DNA of 64,000 bases from IMG/VR virus record IMGVR_UViG_3300035188_001312, positions 1 to 64,000 of that record; one strand, given 5' to 3'. The notes beneath the pieces are model-generated. The model was not told where the DNA came from. It did no database searches and saw nothing but the letters and a program-made list of their open reading frames with translations. Within the stretch, counting starts at the first letter, position 1. Every line of letters starts with the position of its first letter. Shown one piece after another: positions 26,401 through 33,342 of this stretch. The stretch comes from a virus. Made by a program: the position numbers and the translations under genes.

Positions 26401-28143
26401 ACCGATTCTTCGACCACACAAAGTGTTGTTCAAACACCACCGACTAATGATGTTGCTGCTCAAACACAAGAAGCTACTACTAATGCGGCACAAACACCTG
26501 CATCCAATGCAAATCCACAAGCTGCAGAAATTGTTCCAGAAATATCAGAAAATGATAAACGTATAGCAGCTTTAAAAGCGGAAATAGCGGCAGCTGAAAA
26601 AAGCGGTAATGGTTTGCGAGCACAGGCTGATCAATTTAGAAAAGATGGTGGGTCTGAAGAAGGTGCAAAAGAAATAGCAGGTGCTGCAGAATTGCATGAT
26701 AAAAAAGCAAAAGAATTGAAAGAGGAATTATCAAGACTACAACCATCACCTATAGAGGCTGTAAAGCAAGGTGCGGAAAAATCTAACCTAGAAATAACAG
26801 ATGCAACCAAACAATCTGATGAAAAAGCAAAAATGCAGGCAACAATTGATGCTGCAATAGAAAAACAAACAAAAGCCAGAGCAGAACAGGTTGAAAAACA
26901 TGGTGAAGATTCAACAGAAGTTAGAATGATTGATGGAGATTTAAAAAGTCTCAATAAACAAAAAACTAATTTGGCAGATAGCACAATCATACCCACGATA
27001 CAAAAAGATGCAGAAAATAAAGTTGGTGAGATAACAAACACCACACCTAAGGAACATCATTTAGATGGAACAATAAAAGGATTAGAAAACGCAGCAAAAA
27101 CTTATAAAGATCGTGGAATGAATGATAAAGCATCTGAAATTGAATCTCAAATAGAGGCAATGAAAAATTTACGTGATGAGAGCATTGAAAGAGATAAAAC
27201 CCCTGTTGAGAGAACAGCACCTAGAAATCCCACATCATATGGTGGTATAGGAGGATTTATTACTAGCCCATTGAACAGTAGTTCAGCAGATATAGGGAAA
27301 ACATTAGCTAGTATGGGAAATAGTATGGCAGATGTCGGAAATTTAATGACATCAACAATTTCGGATGCTTTTGATTTTAGTGGGGATGATATTTTAGACA
27401 CTATTGCAGAATCCACAACTATTGATTCAAATGAATTAGGTTGTGACATTGGTGAAACAATGAGCAATGGCAGTTTTGGAGATACATTCACAAATATGTT
27501 TGAAAATTCAACAAATCAATCAGATTTATCAGACATGGGGTCATCTGACAGATTATACAGTGGTCCACTTGCACCAACAGGTGGTTCAGATATGATGTCT
27601 AGTATGAGTTCCGCAATTACTCCTAACTTTTTAGGTTTTGAAAATGGTGGTTTAACACCATCACAACCAAACTCAATATTAGAAGCATTAACTGGTATGC
27701 AAGGTGCGGCAGGAATAGTTCATACAAATGAATTAGTAGTTCCACAAGGGTTAGTTGGAACTTTACAGAATTTAGTTGCTCCTAATGCAGCATCTACACC
27801 TGGCTATATTCCATCATCATCGGGAAGTACACCTAGTGCAATATCTGGAATAACTCCAGGGTTTAGTGCACCCGTAGCATCATCGGGGTTAGCTGCAAAT
27901 AGTGCTGCTCCTGCAAATCAAAATAAAACTGAAAACACTACTAATTCGTCAAATACTGATAGACTATTAGGATTAATTCTAGCAGAATGTCAAAGACAAT
28001 CTGGTTTCTTAGGCAGTAGTGCGAGAGAGGCAGCTGCACAAACTAAACAATCTGCTCAAACATATAAAACAGGTGTCGATAGATTGGATAACTCAAGACA
28101 AATGGACATTAATTCAAAAAGTGATAGTATTAGAATGACTTAA
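20485..28143 (+). CDS. Tape measure protein with lysozyme-like and NlpC/P60-like domains
   Basis: A 2552-residue protein, by length and architecture the tail tape measure. The N-terminal ~300 residues are helical with an early hydrophobic segment (residue ~180-195). Residues ~936-1022 form a long run of Gly/Ala/Leu hydrophobic sequence with probable membrane-inserting helices. Residues ~1325-1410 are coiled coil. Residues ~1485-1670 form a lysozyme-like domain (TAKTESGG with Glu1501, then NNQGYFGQYQFG). Residues ~1725-1880 form an NlpC/P60-like domain (AIDCSGFVLEQM with Cys1752; a His in GIDHIAQVV). The C-terminal ~700 residues are low-complexity Ala/Thr/Gln-rich with another coiled coil. Such domains locally open peptidoglycan during DNA injection. 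Ala-x-Ala-Asp-Glu-like motifs occur near 902, 1265 and 1695. Confidence 0.85.
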   Translation: MPINNRAIQVETSEFTDRIKDAGNDLAELSYVMRDLESTLNNSKTRKAELARQKLTGRLTDEEEAALTALTAQIEALDAVRKRGAQKAKKLDALQESLGRNMVNRDRMLGDSMTGVRGALFHGMRGVQAFTGSLGNVGESLSELNTVVGSTGTQLNKSSQDLSIVFGKLADAVLRARGPFAILAAVIGAAGIAVKRYHDRLAIARDMGGGAGLSRDLQSMSTKLNVDPDQLKALSNTISESFNVSMTNNQKEIAKVSLKNQLDEKVMGKEYAEDSMASMAELKDSFTANSPTALLTKMSSATSVLAKTMGISNKMALAHIKAINQNTKELAGEENSDVQEAINEGFMEMSAGWDASGYDQETQKKLRDTATQNLSDDKVGHSGIRLQESLHDGSKGGQILQAKMEKANISADDASKLYQRKSMGAVMTPDEMKKLAMLSQMQAEADAITMEDLSKTAREKRGTAEGTDAENKLRILRDNGAKQNSGVANATNKSSVNDILSKSAAGDKSYAANKDSEKNTAALNKLVAGMGIKNSKDKDDFLKTLQNSQQEAEKIGFDKDKYNKALRTQREAILNKNGVALSGKESDSEIEAKFNEKTSTDQQESAKDSAFSAALDTNKLTSFIDNSATSGATLAGKTVQGQDFRNNTSEKTLAENELTANMTGAEQVERKLATLASGALDTFENKIMEVVEKAIDPINKAIDGLVKSFTWLKTTLDPLFTAIGELYDKNLKPVIDRFTAWFSTEGMDKLKSSFETFVNWLSSVTTKLGPIFSAVTDWGEKHILPLFKKIGNIAAALFGAAVDVGEGVAGGVTSDTGTAAIVGSFKLLGGIVDAVTNNLEILLTVYAGLKTAMLAETSARWLMAKKQQISSAIPEVTGRVRGAGSKLGKAALYAGAAYGAAHLMSSDAQADDGSEGEDNKSTIEKVIDSPVTDIALMAGPMLKNLIPGIGTTLMTALSGLGPLVLSALSGLGSFLMSTLTLAGPAIMTALGTIGTTIATALSPLLLPIAGVVAAIAAAVLLFKGWNNAAEDFKDSEEMKEKRKLLETNTPEAKAYAESISETGKAFWDGKKYVDEFGKTIEAQPSLLQKTSSALSALSLGFFDPVKIEASLSSIGTMWNSMLEFFKNIDLAKIFSDLWTSVTNYFTEAKVHLVEIFSGYSEIFTAPFKAVQAWFNGEMSFKEALEVAWQGIQGGFGKIAENLGELLTMPFRTVLNFLETGIKNLTSHLPSWLGGRDDKKEEEAKKEESKKEENKSSWFSRLLPISSAHADELPKDGKLPPAFVPPQASNLTTSDIELEKKEKEKATIEKQTKNLELAKTNEDAAQIEAEKAELERINKLKSLDDLKLQLNENEKIALEREKIEKDAKDNKDAAIKANLDKAKIEKEAAEKALEDAKNASNQPSFFASLGTFFSSLAGSAQSSIGDMVSSAKQSVNNGSLIKDIGTGIKDTTSSVGDYATKKYNQFKFNEVDAALAFQGGASIKGLSDVQTRALAANTAKTESGGRIDADNNQGYFGQYQFGAEALAESGLVDKEKLAAAKKASKGGWYKKRSSDGSMGGHEAFLRDKSNWKIQGGLDEFLKNKELQDKSFITYTNKNVAGGFRSGALSENDDAGKIAGYSKAAHLKGVGGANKLFKQGVASYDGNGKSTVTYAKQATDAMDSTVHAINERIGKGGKPEQPPSLLAKVGHALNPIKSASADEFNPGIVNTSEMSNNLVAGVNSALYKGVNDDIARGVKYKMGSRDSSSGAIDCSGFVLEQMQCVKDAINDPSQISDAMKAMKKGNTAAGITQELAKLSGKELTGKDVNAANLKEGMTIGIDNNKANNNDRYKGIDHIAQVVKDPNTGELMVSHSGSKGPTMLPVEKFLKQNAGNDMTAVDPLFNVRGKENSPITSNGNATQAISIPTQQATQQETQQAYQQLATVPMSEDDVLSVLKAILTTLRQSNGISGPASTPINSTPTAPVNNVVTTPLTDSSTTQSVVQTPPTNDVAAQTQEATTNAAQTPASNANPQAAEIVPEISENDKRIAALKAEIAAAEKSGNGLRAQADQFRKDGGSEEGAKEIAGAAELHDKKAKELKEELSRLQPSPIEAVKQGAEKSNLEITDATKQSDEKAKMQATIDAAIEKQTKARAEQVEKHGEDSTEVRMIDGDLKSLNKQKTNLADSTIIPTIQKDAENKVGEITNTTPKEHHLDGTIKGLENAAKTYKDRGMNDKASEIESQIEAMKNLRDESIERDKTPVERTAPRNPTSYGGIGGFITSPLNSSSADIGKTLASMGNSMADVGNLMTSTISDAFDFSGDDILDTIAESTTIDSNELGCDIGETMSNGSFGDTFTNMFENSTNQSDLSDMGSSDRLYSGPLAPTGGSDMMSSMSSAITPNFLGFENGGLTPSQPNSILEALTGMQGAAGIVHTNELVVPQGLVGTLQNLVAPNAASTPGYIPSSSGSTPSAISGITPGFSAPVASSGLAANSAAPANQNKTENTTNSSNTDRLLGLILAECQRQSGFLGSSAREAAAQTKQSAQTYKTGVDRLDNSRQMDINSKSDSIRMT

Positions 28144-28195
28144 TTTGTATAATTAACACTAAATAATTTATTATTATAATATAAAAAAGGACAAC

Positions 28196-31100
28196 ATGGA
28201 AATTTTGAATGAAAATTTAAACCATTATTTAAATGAAAATAACAATTACACACCTTTAAATGAAGCTGCTACTCCTATGTGGATGTCTTATATGGATGCG
28301 TTTAACGCTTTCATGGAGCAAAGTGGTAAAAGACTAGATAGATATACCACATATGATGAAATGGATCGGTATCCAGAAATACATTTGGCACTTGATATTA
28401 TCTCAACAGAAATTTTTGTATTTGATCAAATAGCGAATTCACCGTTTTTATTTAACACCAACGGAAAAATACCAGAACCAACATTAAATACATTAATTAA
28501 AAAATTTACAGATGTTTTAAAATTAAAAGAAACATTACCCTACGCAGTAAGACAAGCATTAAAATATGGTGACAGTTTTTACTTTTTAGTTAAAAACAGT
28601 AATGGTAATATGGCTGGTTTAAGACGAATAGATAACAAAGATATTGATTTTATCGAATATGATGAAGTAGGTATCGAACCTATGAATTATTACATTTCTA
28701 AAAAGAAAGTAGATGAAGCTCAAATGGGTAGTTATTTAACTTTTCTAAAATATCAAAATTTAGAATCTGCATCACAACAAAAATTAGCTGATGTGGCATC
28801 AAAAGATGGTGACGACTTTTATATTATCCAAAGAAATCAAATGGTTAGATTTATGAATCATGGTCAAAATTCACAATTTTTTCCATTTGGTGAATCATAC
28901 TTAGAATCAATTTTTCCATATTGGAAAAAAGTATCACTTTTAGAAGATTCATTAATTATTTATAGAATCGTTAGAGCCCCTGAACGTCGAGTTTTTTACA
29001 TTGATGTTGGTAAAGCACCTGCAAAAATTGCTGAAAAAGTAGTAATGCAGACAAAAGATGAAATCAAACGCAGAAGAACTGCGGCATCACAGGAAAATCA
29101 AGAAATGGGAATTGCCTCATCTTTTAATCCTTTATCCATGCAGGAGGATTATTTTTTCGCACAGCGTTGCTTATCTTTAGATACAAAAATACCACTTTTG
29201 GATGGAAGAACGTTATCTTTACAAGAACTTATAGGTGAATATACCGATGGTAAGAAAAATTACACTTATTCAGTCGATAGAAACACTGGTAAAATGATTC
29301 CAGGTGAAATTGAATGGGCGGGAATTACTAAAAAAGATGCTGAGTTGGTTAAAGTTACGCTAGATAATAATGAAGAAATAATTTGTACACCTGATCATAA
29401 ATTTATTTTGCGGGATGGTAGTTATTGTGAGGCAAAAGATTTAGACGGTAAAGAATTGATGTCATTGTATGATATTCGGAAATCTTTAGTTGTTGATGAA
29501 CTCTCTTATAGAGAAGATGTTGGTTGTTTGACAATTAAAGATTCAGGAGAAAATCATAATTTTGCTATTGCAGCAGGAGTATATGTAAAAAACTCGGATG
29601 GGCGAGGATCAAGAGTAGAAACATTGCCTGGAGCGTGTTTGGCATTGGATACCAAAATACCATTGTTAGACGGTAGAGAATTGATGCTTTCAGAAATTAT
29701 TGATGAATGGGATAATGATAAAGAAAAAGTTAATTGGGTTTATTCATGCGATCCACTAACTGGAGAATTAGCACCTGGAAAAATAACTTGGGCTGGCATC
29801 ACTAGAAAAAATACTCAGGTAATGAAAATTACTTTAGATAATGGCGAAACAGTAACATGTACCCCAGATCATAAATTCCCTATTAGAGATATTGGTTTTG
29901 TTGAAGCTCAAGACTTATCTGTGGGTCAAAGTTTAATCCCTTTTAGAAAAAGACTTGAGAAAGTTATGCCAAGAACTAAGGAATATGAACAAGTTTTTGA
30001 TGTTTCTAAAAATAAGTGGGTATTCACGCATCGTATAGTGAGTGAATGTCTACCGACAGAATTTGTTCATAATGTGGAAAAAGAGAAAAAATGCACTGTT
30101 CATCATGTAGATTTTAATAGATTTAATAACAATCCTACTAACTTAGCTCGAATGAGCAATGATGATCATAGAATTTTACACCAAGATTTGACAGGGTTCG
30201 GTAATGAATTTTGGAATAGTATGTCTAAAGACGACTATGATAGAATTTGTATGAAAATGTCAGAAGGTATTGCTGAAAAAAGAAAGGATACAAAATATAA
30301 TGAGACTTTTTTAGAAAAGCAATTAAATGCAGCTAAAAAAGGTTCTAAAGCGAGAATTACAAAACAGAATTCTGATGGTGAGTTTAAAAAAGCAGTTTAT
30401 AAAAAATCTGGTGATAGTTTAGCAAAAAGAATTCGTGATGATAAGGGTTATCAAGAACAGTTGTTAAATCATCTAGCAGATGTGCATCAACCTTGGAAAA
30501 ATGCTGAAACAGTTTTTGATAGAACCTTGTTGGAAATGACAATTTCAAGTATTAAAGAAAATAAAACCAACCATAAAAAAACGATTTTGTATAAATTGAG
30601 TACAAATACTGATTTTATGAATCATTTTCAAAAAATAAATATTTTTGATGGTGGTGTTGATAAAAGAAAATTAGATACTTTCGGTAATCAACATATGGAT
30701 AAATTGTTAAAAGAATTTAATTATCAAGGGTGGAGAGATTTTACAACTACAATTGAAAATTATAACCACAAAATTGTTAAAATCGAAGTATTGGACTATG
30801 GTATTGATGTGGGAACGATCACAGTTGATGGTAATGAAGAAATCCATAATTATCATACATTTGCATTGAGTTCGGGTGTTTTTACAAAAAATTCTAATCT
30901 TGGTGAAATTTCTGACGTCAATTACTTCTATAAAAAATTAGTTGCAGGTTTAAGAATACCTCCAACCTATTTCAATCCGGAAGCACCACCAACATGGAAT
31001 GATGGTAAAGTGGGTGCAGCTTTAGCAGAGGAAGCCAGATTTGGAAAATGGTTGACCGAAATAAGAGAACAATTCTTATGGGATTTTAAAATTTTATTTT

Positions 31101-31363
31101 TGGATTTCTTAAAAGAAAGAGGGGTCAATTTATTAGCAGATGATTTAGATATGCGTTGGAAAGAATCAATCAACGTTGCAGAAAATCAAGAACTGGATAA
31201 AATGGCACAGAGACAAACTATTTTCACTGGATTCCCAATGGAACAATTCTCACCACAATTCCTACAAAAGAAAATTTTAGGTTGGTCGGAAGAAGACATT
31301 CAAGAAAATATGACAGCGTTAATAAAATGGCAAAAATTTAAGGATAGTAATAATTTAACATAA
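28196..31363 (+). CDS. 20: Portal protein gp20 interrupted by two inteins
   Basis: The 1055-codon frame encodes a portal subunit in three exteins. Extein 1 is residues 1-324 (ends QEDYFFAQR), extein 2 is residues 467-480 (SDGRGSRVETLPGA) and extein 3 is residues 900-1055 (starts SNLGEISDVNYFYKKL). Joined they give a ~494-residue protein (T4 gp20: 524), and the joint matches the continuous gp20 block EDYW..R.GGRGT.V.TLPGG.NLGEI. The portal is the dodecameric vertex through which DNA is packaged and to which the neck binds. AAAAGGA precedes the ATG. Both inserts begin with Cys and end in Asn followed by Ser, as protein splicing needs, and keep the frame open. Confidence 0.93.
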   Translation: MEILNENLNHYLNENNNYTPLNEAATPMWMSYMDAFNAFMEQSGKRLDRYTTYDEMDRYPEIHLALDIISTEIFVFDQIANSPFLFNTNGKIPEPTLNTLIKKFTDVLKLKETLPYAVRQALKYGDSFYFLVKNSNGNMAGLRRIDNKDIDFIEYDEVGIEPMNYYISKKKVDEAQMGSYLTFLKYQNLESASQQKLADVASKDGDDFYIIQRNQMVRFMNHGQNSQFFPFGESYLESIFPYWKKVSLLEDSLIIYRIVRAPERRVFYIDVGKAPAKIAEKVVMQTKDEIKRRRTAASQENQEMGIASSFNPLSMQEDYFFAQRCLSLDTKIPLLDGRTLSLQELIGEYTDGKKNYTYSVDRNTGKMIPGEIEWAGITKKDAELVKVTLDNNEEIICTPDHKFILRDGSYCEAKDLDGKELMSLYDIRKSLVVDELSYREDVGCLTIKDSGENHNFAIAAGVYVKNSDGRGSRVETLPGACLALDTKIPLLDGRELMLSEIIDEWDNDKEKVNWVYSCDPLTGELAPGKITWAGITRKNTQVMKITLDNGETVTCTPDHKFPIRDIGFVEAQDLSVGQSLIPFRKRLEKVMPRTKEYEQVFDVSKNKWVFTHRIVSECLPTEFVHNVEKEKKCTVHHVDFNRFNNNPTNLARMSNDDHRILHQDLTGFGNEFWNSMSKDDYDRICMKMSEGIAEKRKDTKYNETFLEKQLNAAKKGSKARITKQNSDGEFKKAVYKKSGDSLAKRIRDDKGYQEQLLNHLADVHQPWKNAETVFDRTLLEMTISSIKENKTNHKKTILYKLSTNTDFMNHFQKINIFDGGVDKRKLDTFGNQHMDKLLKEFNYQGWRDFTTTIENYNHKIVKIEVLDYGIDVGTITVDGNEEIHNYHTFALSSGVFTKNSNLGEISDVNYFYKKLVAGLRIPPTYFNPEAPPTWNDGKVGAALAEEARFGKWLTEIREQFLWDFKILFLDFLKERGVNLLADDLDMRWKESINVAENQELDKMAQRQTIFTGFPMEQFSPQFLQKKILGWSEEDIQENMTALIKWQKFKDSNNLT
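29168..29593 (+). mobile_element. Mini-intein in the portal gene (no endonuclease)
   Basis: 142 residues (325-466). It starts CLSLDTKIPLLDGR (block A, Cys1), has CTPDHKF (block B, TxxH), and ends NHNFAIAAGVYVKN before Ser467 (blocks F/G). The penultimate residue is Lys rather than the usual His. No endonuclease domain fits in its length, so it can splice but not home by itself. Confidence 0.88.
29636..30892 (+). mobile_element. Large intein with HNH homing endonuclease in the portal gene
   Basis: 419 residues (481-899). It starts CLALDTKIPLLDGR, has CTPDHKF as block B and ends HNYHTFALSSGVFTKN before Ser900. Its N-terminal ~110 residues are closely related to the first intein. The inserted ~270 residues include an HNH-type segment (CTVHHVDFNRFNNNP, then NLARMSNDDHRILHQ, near 30090-30185) and a basic helical region. 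The penultimate residue is again Lys. Confidence 0.9.
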
Positions 31364-31377
31364 TTATCACCCAAATA

Positions 31378-31422
31378 TTACTAAGTTCAGTCGTCAGATT
31401 CATAGTCAATTGAACTTAGTAA
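31378..31422. repeat. 12-bp inverted repeat at the convergent gp20/Rep junction
   Basis: TTACTAAGTTCA (31378-31389) and its exact reverse complement (31411-31422) with a 21-nt loop. It spans the stop codon of the Rep gene and follows the portal stop. There is no T-run, so it could be a weak bidirectional terminator or a 3'-end stabiliser. Confidence 0.45.
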
Positions 31423-32580
31423 ATTATTCATTAATTCAATGGTTTCCATTGGATTCTTAGTGTAAGCGTCATTTGAAAAAACACCTCTAATCAAATATCC
31501 ATCAATATAAATGAATTGTTCATCACAATCATCCATCGTTTTTGCTAATAATTCATAAATTTCATTTCTCACATCTTTGTGAGTATTTTTCAACCACTCA
31601 TCAATTCTCATTTCAGCATCATATCTTTCTTCATTTTTATTAATATCAGTTTCAATCCACATTTCCTCATCAATAACTTTATATCCATTTTTCACTAATT
31701 TATCCAATTTATTTTTAGATTTACTGTAAAATTTATTTGAAGTTATTGTCTGTTGTAGTAAACCAAGTTCTATTAATCTTGATTCCGGTTGTTTGGTTAT
31801 ATTGAATTTAACTTTAGTTACATTCGCCCTACCACCATCCAATCGTTCTTTTATAGGTTCATATGTTACCCGAATATCGGATTTATCATTTATTTCATTT
31901 ATCGCCTTTTTTAAAATGTCATTGTTGAAGTACGCAAATTTTTTATTTCTTTCAGAATTGGAATTTAATAAACCTAATACTAAATCATAATCGATGGTTT
32001 TAGTTTTTATATTTTCATAATCTTTGAGTAATTCATACAGCAATTTAGTTTGCTTCAATTGTAACGAATATTGAATTGATAAGTGCATTTTTGAAAAATA
32101 ATTTTTAACATTCAAAACCATACCAATAATTTCACCATCTATGAGCAGACTAACCCTTTGACGTTTTTCATATTTGTTACTGATAACCGATACCTTATGA
32201 ACAAACGATGTGTATGATTTTACCAAATCTTTATTTTTTTGTAAAACATTTATCTTTACCTCCTTCATTCGTAAATCTCTAAGATGTCTGATAATAGATT
32301 CAAAATTACCGGAATCGTATTTTCCAAACGTTTTTGCAATATCCTTCAAATCCAAAGTAAGTTTAAATGAGGTTTCTTGATCATAAGGTAAATTATTAGA
32401 AATAATACTTTTACGTGACTCATACAAAATATAATTTATTAGATCAATTTCCATCGATGTTACCGTTGCAGTAATACCCTTACTATTTTCATCATAAAAC
32501 AAAATTTGACAAAGTTCCGATGGTTTATTGATAGTAAGTCTTTCAGAAGTTACTAATCTTTTATGTTTTTTTTCTGGCAT
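31387..32580 (-). CDS. Rep_3-family replication initiator protein
   Basis: A 397-residue protein with the two winged-helix layout of plasmid Rep_3 (RepA/RepE/pi-type) initiators. WH1 is at ~35-165 (SMEIDLINYILYESRK, then LKDIAKTFGKYDSGN and SIIRHLRDLRMKEVKI). WH2 is at ~165-275 (SIQYSLQLKQTKLLYELLKD, then ILKKAINEINDKSDIRVTYE and a VTKVKFNI strand). The last ~120 residues are acidic and unassigned. Such proteins bind iterons and open a plasmid origin; an iteron array lies ~95 bp upstream of its start. A minus-strand TATAAATA at 32614-32621 could drive it. A plasmid-type initiator within a T4-type virion cluster is unusual. A role other than origin firing cannot be excluded. Confidence 0.8.
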   Translation of the reverse strand: MPEKKHKRLVTSERLTINKPSELCQILFYDENSKGITATVTSMEIDLINYILYESRKSIISNNLPYDQETSFKLTLDLKDIAKTFGKYDSGNFESIIRHLRDLRMKEVKINVLQKNKDLVKSYTSFVHKVSVISNKYEKRQRVSLLIDGEIIGMVLNVKNYFSKMHLSIQYSLQLKQTKLLYELLKDYENIKTKTIDYDLVLGLLNSNSERNKKFAYFNNDILKKAINEINDKSDIRVTYEPIKERLDGGRANVTKVKFNITKQPESRLIELGLLQQTITSNKFYSKSKNKLDKLVKNGYKVIDEEMWIETDINKNEERYDAEMRIDEWLKNTHKDVRNEIYELLAKTMDDCDEQFIYIDGYLIRGVFSNDAYTKNPMETIELMNNLLSSIDYESDD

Positions 32581-32613
32581 ATTATTACTCTTTTTTTGGA
32601 TTTTATGTAATTT

Positions 32614-32621
32614 TATTTATA
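32614..32621 (-). promoter_or_regulatory. Late-type promoter TATAAATA upstream of rep
   Basis: Minus-strand TATAAATA 34 nt upstream of the Rep ATG, next to the iterons, so iteron-bound Rep could affect it. Confidence 0.55.
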
Positions 32622-32675
32622 CATATTTTACCAAAAAATAGTAATTTTTGAGGTTTTTTTCGGTCGAAATTTTTA

Positions 32676-32766
32676 TCGGAAAACATAAATGTTCAGTAAT
32701 TTTCGGGTCGGAAAACATAAAAGTATAGTAATTTTCGGGTCGGAAAACATAAAAGTATAGTAATTA
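32676..32766 (+). repeat. Iteron array, three direct repeats with 32-bp period
   Basis: Units start at 32676, 32708 and 32740, each TCGGAAAACATAAA followed by a variable centre and AGTAATTTTCGGG; unit 3 ends at AGTAATTA. Units 1 and 2 differ at four or fewer positions, and a degenerate half-unit (ATAGTAATTTTTGAGG) precedes them. The exact 32-bp spacing is near three helical turns, so the sites lie on one face of DNA. Confidence 0.85.
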
Positions 32767-32777
32767 TTGAAGACCGA

Positions 32778-32803
32778 CACGAAAAAAGCCCTTATTAATA
32801 AGG
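32778..32803. repeat. 25-bp repeat with CTTATTAATAAG palindrome, copy 1
   Basis: CACGAAAAAAGCCCTTATT followed by AATAAGG. It differs by one base from copy 2 at 33172-33196. On the minus strand the palindrome is followed by TTTTTT, so a terminator role is also possible. Confidence 0.65.
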
Positions 32804-32903
32804 CGAAAAAACGGATTTTTTTTGTTCTAAAGAATGATTTTAAAGAATATAAAGAAGAGCCTCTTGAGGAAAATTGCTTTCAGCAATGAAGAGCAAAAAA
32901 TTA

Positions 32904-32952
32904 TTGATTTCCTCTGAAAATGAAATCCAAAAATCAGAGCTTAATTCCATCA
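32904..32952 (+). repeat. 49-bp direct repeat, copy 1
   Basis: Identical to 33024-33072, 120 bp away. Each copy contains the inverted repeats GATTTC...GAAATC and CTCTGA...TCAGAG, so each can fold by itself. Confidence 0.85.
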
Positions 32953-33023
32953 AGTCCAGAATCAAATTTTGAAAATTATTTTTTTCCAAAAATCAAGAGA
33001 TGAAAATTAAGATCATATCTTAT

Positions 33024-33072
33024 TTGATTTCCTCTGAAAATGAAATCCAAAAATCAGAGCTTAATTCCATCA
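33024..33072 (+). repeat. 49-bp direct repeat, copy 2
   Basis: Perfect copy of 32904-32952. The intervening DNA includes a degenerate relative (CCAAAAATCAAGAGATG) of the repeat's middle. Confidence 0.85.
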
Positions 33073-33171
33073 TTTAGAATTAAGATTACAAAAGATAGAT
33101 ATTAATATTTTTTTGAAAATATGAACCGAAAAATTAGCCAAAAAGTCGAATATTCACAAATGACTATTTGG

Positions 33172-33196
33172 CACGAAAAAACCCCTTATTAATAAG
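33172..33196. repeat. 25-bp repeat with CTTATTAATAAG palindrome, copy 2
   Basis: CACGAAAAAACCCCTTATT followed by AATAAG; one mismatch to copy 1. The two copies bracket the 49-bp repeats. Confidence 0.65.
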
Positions 33197-33284
33197 CCAT
33201 TCTAAAAAGGTCAAAATAAAATTTATTTGGGGGTCAAATTAAATGACCAGAAAAAACACCAAATTAATAAAAAAAAAGCTGGGT

Positions 33285-33292
33285 TATAAATA
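33285..33292 (+). promoter_or_regulatory. Late promoter TATAAATA
   Basis: TATAAATA 50 nt upstream of the tail tube gene. Confidence 0.7.
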
Positions 33293-33342
33293 ATTAGTAC
33301 AAAAATATTTAAATATAAATTACCCTTGTAAGGAGATATAAA

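Larger units (their letters stand above)
32581..33342. other. Non-coding repeat-rich region, probable replication origin
   Basis: 762 bp without a gene between the Rep_3 gene and gp19. It holds three 32-bp iterons, a 25-bp repeat containing a CTTATTAATAAG palindrome at both ends, a 49-bp perfect direct repeat, several small hairpins, very AT-rich stretches, a DnaA-box-like ATATTCACA (33148-33160 area), and a late promoter on each strand facing outward. This is the layout of an iteron-type plasmid origin. Confidence 0.65.

Noticed and set aside
32676-32766. Short regularly spaced repeats that could suggest a CRISPR array
   Set aside because: The units are contiguous with no unique spacers, only three, and next to a Rep_3 gene; iterons explain them better.
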